Source of the DNA: Candidozyma auris
Lineage: Eukaryota; Ascomycota; Pichiomycetes; Serinales; Metschnikowiaceae
Reading direction: 5' to 3'
Assembly (NCBI RefSeq): GCF_003013715.1
Contig: NC_072814.1
Location: 1,674,001-1,738,000 of the forward strand
DNA length: 64,000 nt
Under the pieces are notes generated by a model. That model was not told the DNA's origin. It saw nothing but the letters and a program-made list of their open reading frames with translations, and did not search any database. This document shows, piece after piece, positions 60,374-64,000 of the stretch (the stretch's first letter is position 1; each line of letters begins with the position of its first letter). The position numbers were made by a program, and so were the translations under genes.

Positions 60374-62114
60374 TTTTGAATCATCCCACTCGGTCTTTTA
60401 CCAGAGTATGCTACCTACTCCCATGGCAGAGGAAAAAAAGCTAGGTGTCACTCATAGTATAAGGGAGAAGCTTAATTTTTTGGATGAGAGGCTCTGGAAA
60501 CGCTTTTCTGCCCGAAGGCTCGAGCTTATAGATACCCTTGATCTCAGCTCGAGGAAGGCGAGTGAGCAGGAAGATGAGATCAAGAAAGTAGCAGAGATTT
60601 TGCGGTTGGAATTCAAGTTCGATCAGCGATATATTGGGGATTTTGATAAGCTTGTTCGTGCTGCAGTGCAGAGTGTCAGGAGAAATCGTAAACGGTCTAC
60701 GAAGCTGAAACGAAGCAATGGCGTAAAAAGACTGAGAATGTCCTCGGAAGGTTCCATCGACAGTGTAGTGAAGCTGGAGAACAGGACTCCTGAGCCAAGC
60801 AGGAAAGATGATGACCGGTTTCTTTCCGAAATTACGAGACTCAATACTGATGCAAATGATGAAGTATATGATATGAACTACCCAAGGACAAAGTCTATAA
60901 CGAAGCAAGACCAGTCGAGGGTGGCAATCGGCACACTCATTCAGCCGGTCTCTTCATCTGGGAAGTCAGAATCTCGGCCCCATTTAGGGGTCATGCTCCC
61001 GCCATTGTCTGATACCAACACGCCAGGTCCTCAGGCCCAGGCTGAAAATGAGAAGGAGCTCCAAGCGATTCGTCTATCTCTTTTGCTCTTGATAAAGCGG
61101 TCGAGACTGTGTCTTGAGTCTACAACGAAAACTAGAAACGACTTTCTTCGCCGCCTTGGACAAAACTCCATCGCTGCAATTGCCGCCCTTGTGTTTGAAA
61201 AATCCTTCATCAATCTTAATCAAACCTCCATAGACTACTTGCTGGAGAAACTTCTACTGCATCCGTTCCTTGCACAGTTCTACCGCAGCCTAGAGCCGGA
61301 GTCAATTGTAAATAGGTCGCTCGACGACGAGACGGCGTCGTTGACTCTTCAAACGCTCATTGGTTGTTGCATAAAAGATTTCGGATTTGACCGAATCTTA
61401 TACCCTCTAGGCGAAGCTTTCTACAGAAGTATTCTTTTGGAATACCCCTTGGTGCTGAGCTCGTCGCAGCCATTTCTTCGAGCAGATCTTGAGAGCTTTC
61501 AACAGCCTGCCTCAGTGGAAATCCCTCCACCACTGCAACAAAACGGGGACTTTTCCCTTACTAATTTGGCTGCTGTGGCCACAGAGCTCAGAAGTCACAA
61601 CAGACCTCCTTCTCCGGATCTGTCAATGGATAAGAAGCTGGTGGTGCTTCGATTCTTGTCGTCCTCGTTGCGGTTCACCTATCCTACCAAGCATTCTGCG
61701 CCACCACGTTTCGTAGAGATCATGGAAAACGCTACGCAGGCGTTCAAGCTCAATGGTAACCAAATCTACGGTCTTCGAAACTGCAAAACTGGCGCCTACG
61801 TGACTTGCGACTTCGAGCTCGAGAAGATCTTCAAGCACGAAGACAACATTGAGCTTGAGATTTTCCCACAACTGATGCCCGCTATCCCCATATACAAAAT
61901 GGCAAACACCATAACGCCTGCTAGATACTCGGATGACACACCACGAATAATTTTGCCTCCACCATACAAGCAATCTCCCACAGCTCCCCCCGTCATTCCT
62001 GAACCGATCATCCCGCCGCCCCAGGCTCAGGCAACACAGGCGACTCATATATCAAGTGGGCTGAACTCGAGGCCCAGAACTCCTCTTCTTCCGAAATTCC
62101 AGCCACTTTTATAG
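60330..62114 (+). CDS. VHR1: Vhr1-type transcription factor
   Basis: 594 residues. Vhr1 is a fungus-specific regulator; in S. cerevisiae it activates the biotin transporter gene VHT1 when biotin is low. The conserved DNA-binding region (about 38-130) is clear: GVTHSIREKLNFLDERLWKR, then RRLELIDTLDLSSRKASEQE, then FDKLVRAAVQSVRRNRKRS. The rest is disordered except a helical middle (about 245-370) and a short conserved C-terminal segment near RFVEIMENATQAFKL. A Pro-rich tail closes the protein. The S. cerevisiae genome has two paralogues (VHR1, VHR2). I use VHR1 as the family name only. Confidence 0.88.
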   Translation: MARPKKCALAPSHDDFESSHSVFYQSMLPTPMAEEKKLGVTHSIREKLNFLDERLWKRFSARRLELIDTLDLSSRKASEQEDEIKKVAEILRLEFKFDQRYIGDFDKLVRAAVQSVRRNRKRSTKLKRSNGVKRLRMSSEGSIDSVVKLENRTPEPSRKDDDRFLSEITRLNTDANDEVYDMNYPRTKSITKQDQSRVAIGTLIQPVSSSGKSESRPHLGVMLPPLSDTNTPGPQAQAENEKELQAIRLSLLLLIKRSRLCLESTTKTRNDFLRRLGQNSIAAIAALVFEKSFINLNQTSIDYLLEKLLLHPFLAQFYRSLEPESIVNRSLDDETASLTLQTLIGCCIKDFGFDRILYPLGEAFYRSILLEYPLVLSSSQPFLRADLESFQQPASVEIPPPLQQNGDFSLTNLAAVATELRSHNRPPSPDLSMDKKLVVLRFLSSSLRFTYPTKHSAPPRFVEIMENATQAFKLNGNQIYGLRNCKTGAYVTCDFELEKIFKHEDNIELEIFPQLMPAIPIYKMANTITPARYSDDTPRIILPPPYKQSPTAPPVIPEPIIPPPQAQATQATHISSGLNSRPRTPLLPKFQPLL

Positions 62115-62262
62115 CATAATACCCTTCACGAAAATAGTCAGATAAACATATTTTGCAACCATTTCAACAGTACTGTGTATAGGTATAGCCTCTGAGGTGG
62201 ACCCAGTAGACTATCCATGAGTAATTACCATCAAGCTGGATACTAAGACTGCAATTCTTGGT

Positions 62263-62979
62263 ATGGCCACCTCTCAAGTAGCTAGCAATAGCTTTGATCC
62301 TGAACCTAAAGTCTCCGATCTGGGGAACGGACAGTTTGAACATTCCCTGAGTCACCAAGAACAGGGATCACCTTTGAAGACAACCATAATACCTCGGCCT
62401 AACTACGTTCCACCGTTAAACTTTTCGCTTGTTGAAGATGGAATATATAGATCAGGGTTCCCTATGCCTATTAACTATCCGTTCATGAAACAGCTCAAGC
62501 TCAAGACAATCATATACGTTGGGGATTTGTGCCATGAGAAGGCGAAAAAAAAAGGCAGGGACGAAAAGCCAAAGAAAGATAAGAACGGAACAGCGGAGAT
62601 ATATGAAAAGTACAAGGCGTGGATAGAATCCACCGATATCAACTTTCACCCTCTTTTGGTGCATTCCTCACAAGAACCGTTTACCCTGATAGAGACTCAG
62701 GCTCAAACACAGGAGTCATTAAGAGCTGCCCTACATCTCATACTAGATAAGCGAAATTTCCCAATACTTATACACTCCAATAAAGGCAAGCACAGAATCG
62801 GTGTGTTGGTGGGGCTACTAAGAAAGCTTCTCCAGGGATGGTGTATGAGTGGGATATTTGAGGAGTATGAGAAGTTCGCCATGGGCAAATCCGAATTTGA
62901 TTTGGAGTTTATAGAGATGTGGCAGCCTGAGCTCACTTATGAGCAAGAATGGCTTCCTGACTTTGTACGAACTACATGA
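62263..62979 (+). CDS. OCA/SIW14-type atypical phosphatase-like protein, catalytic Cys replaced
   Basis: 238 residues. The PFA-DSP fold is recognisable: VPPLNFSLVEDGIYRSGFP (near 49-67), LKTIIYVGD, then the P-loop FPILIHSNKGKHRIGVLVG (about 166-184). In active members such as Siw14 (an inositol-pyrophosphate phosphatase) the loop is HC-x5-R. Here it is His171-Ser172-x5-Arg178, so the nucleophilic cysteine is a serine, encoded by TCC rather than CUG. The rest of the loop is intact. S. cerevisiae has five OCA/SIW14 members acting together. This one looks most like Oca2, but I cannot prove that. It is probably a binding or scaffold member without catalysis. Confidence 0.78.
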   Translation: MATSQVASNSFDPEPKVSDLGNGQFEHSLSHQEQGSPLKTTIIPRPNYVPPLNFSLVEDGIYRSGFPMPINYPFMKQLKLKTIIYVGDLCHEKAKKKGRDEKPKKDKNGTAEIYEKYKAWIESTDINFHPLLVHSSQEPFTLIETQAQTQESLRAALHLILDKRNFPILIHSNKGKHRIGVLVGLLRKLLQGWCMSGIFEEYEKFAMGKSEFDLEFIEMWQPELTYEQEWLPDFVRTT

Positions 62980-63087
62980 CTCGATGACTGAGCTAGAGAG
63001 AAAACATTACCTGTCATCACTTATTAATCAAAGCACCCTGTCTTCGCTGGAGTTACCTCGGCAGATATCTGTCGATTGCATTTCGGC

Positions 63088-63930
63088 TCAGGCGTTATTC
63101 TTCATTTCACGTAATTTAGCCATGACGCTGACAGGGTCCGAGGCAGAAGTGGCTTTCAACACTTGAGGATCCAGAAGACGCATGAACGGATTGAACTCGA
63201 GCTCATCACCGATTGTGAACTTTCCGGCGGTGATGCTGCTCAGCTTCACGAAATTTGCAAGCGAGTCGATGGCTTCGTTCTGCAACACTGTCTTACTGAA
63301 ATTGAGATTGCCTTTAGTGTATTCATGACCTGGATACGTGACAGTATCCTTTGGCAACTTGCCCAAGATATCGTTGAGAGCTTTTTTCATCTGTGTTGCC
63401 GTTCCCTCAAAGAAACGACCGCAGCCCGAAATGAATAGCGTGTCACCAGTGAAGACGGCCTTCTGCCCAGTCTTTGAGTCTTTCACATAGTAACAGATGG
63501 AATCCTGGGTGTGACACGGGGTATGCAAAGCCGTGATAGATAATTGGTCACCCAAATCTATCACCTCTTGGTGTGAAGGGGTGTAAGTCACCAATTCAGA
63601 GTCCTTGCCAGCGATAACGGGCAAATCCGGATATTTCTTGTGAAAATGGCCGTTGCCGCCAGCGTGATCCCAATGATGGTGAGTATTCACTATGGCCTTC
63701 AATTCAAAGTGGGGCTTTTTATTGGCAATGTACGCCTCAACGTCTTGTGGGAAAGCCGAATCAATTAACCAGGCGTGCCTCGAAGGCTCATCTATCAAGA
63801 GATAAGCGTAGTTGTTGCCCTTGCCCCAGGACAGCGGAATGATTTCAACGTGCATCTTGCGGGAGAAAATAGAAAATTTGTTGCTTCGAAATACAGAGGA
63901 GCTGAGTGTAGGAAACTTCAAAAAAACCAT
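63088..63930 (-). CDS. GLO2: Glyoxalase II (hydroxyacylglutathione hydrolase)
   Basis: 280 residues. It hydrolyses S-D-lactoylglutathione to lactate and glutathione, finishing methylglyoxal detoxification. The metallo-beta-lactamase metal site is seen as NTHHHWDHAGG (82-92), then a GDTLF motif and PGHEYT. Two ATG starts are in frame: Met1 gives a basic, Ser/Phe-rich N-terminus (MVFLKFPTLSSSVFRSNKFS) like a mitochondrial presequence, and Met26 (at 63855, MHVEIIPLSWG) starts at the enzyme proper. Both may be used. S. cerevisiae has separate cytosolic Glo2 (274 aa) and mitochondrial Glo4 (285 aa). Confidence 0.93.
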   Translation of the reverse strand: MVFLKFPTLSSSVFRSNKFSIFSRKMHVEIIPLSWGKGNNYAYLLIDEPSRHAWLIDSAFPQDVEAYIANKKPHFELKAIVNTHHHWDHAGGNGHFHKKYPDLPVIAGKDSELVTYTPSHQEVIDLGDQLSITALHTPCHTQDSICYYVKDSKTGQKAVFTGDTLFISGCGRFFEGTATQMKKALNDILGKLPKDTVTYPGHEYTKGNLNFSKTVLQNEAIDSLANFVKLSSITAGKFTIGDELEFNPFMRLLDPQVLKATSASDPVSVMAKLREMKNNA

Positions 63931-64000
63931 CCAAGTGGTTGTCCCTTGAAGATCGTGTGCTTTATGGGGTATATGGCGCCTCAGCGCACTGTGTATAGCG

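Overview
The window is 64 kb of nuclear DNA from a budding yeast. Thirty protein-coding genes are named or described with support, all but one assigned to a yeast family; one gene runs off the left edge. Genes are compact and mostly intron-free, and every convincing long ORF matches a yeast family. G+C looks moderate (mid-40s percent in genes). CUG codons are scarce: the malate dehydrogenase gene has none. Where CUG occurs it tends to sit in serine-like positions, such as a serine run in the SKG6/TOS2-like protein and the GFxK motif of the PHO81 SPX domain. This suggests a CUG-Ser clade yeast, perhaps Clavispora / Candida auris / Metschnikowia-like. That placement is inference. Translations that read CUG as Leu should be read with this in mind.

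Layout, left to right. 0-9 kb: a partial secreted SUN-domain protein, tRNA-splicing subunit SEN15, membrane protein DLT1, NuA4 scaffold EAF1, and ribosome-recycling ABC protein RLI1. 9-12 kb: a 3.0-kb gene-free stretch whose core is AT-rich (about 35% G+C by hand count), the best centromere or origin candidate here. 12-18 kb: chromatin remodeller CHD1, histone N-acetyltransferase NAT4, and a small acidic/coiled-coil protein of unknown function. 19-25 kb: a FRE-type ferric reductase and a SKG6/TOS2-type polarity membrane protein. 25-30 kb: IMP3, MRPL6 and MRPL9 (a ribosome-themed cluster), a 936-bp convergent gap with a possible small gene, and COQ1. 30-37 kb: neutral trehalase NTH1 and malate dehydrogenase, divergent across a 3.06-kb gap. 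37-42 kb: exportin CRM1 beside its Ran-cycle partner YRB1. 42-50 kb: PHO81, LDB17 and a mitochondrial pyruvate-dehydrogenase kinase. 50-56 kb: JHD1, a BRE4/YGL140C-like membrane protein, and ARG1. 57-64 kb: a DUF4246 protein, a VHR1-type transcription factor, an OCA/SIW14-type phosphatase-like protein without the catalytic cysteine, and glyoxalase II.

There is no operon logic, but some neighbours are functionally related: CRM1-YRB1 (nuclear export), IMP3-MRPL6-MRPL9 (cytosolic and mitochondrial ribosome assembly), and EAF1, CHD1, NAT4 and JHD1 (chromatin) spread through the window. Recognisable promoter sites fit known circuits: a Gcn4 site at ARG1, a Pho4 site at PHO81, and an AATTTT element at MRPL9. 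I found no transposon, LTR, tRNA, rRNA or CRISPR. No wholly new multi-gene system was seen. The strongest leads for something undescribed are the promoter-like small gene in the MRPL9-COQ1 gap, the two lysine/arginine-rich micro-ORFs between the DUF4246 gene and VHR1, and the AT-rich gene desert at 9-12 kb.
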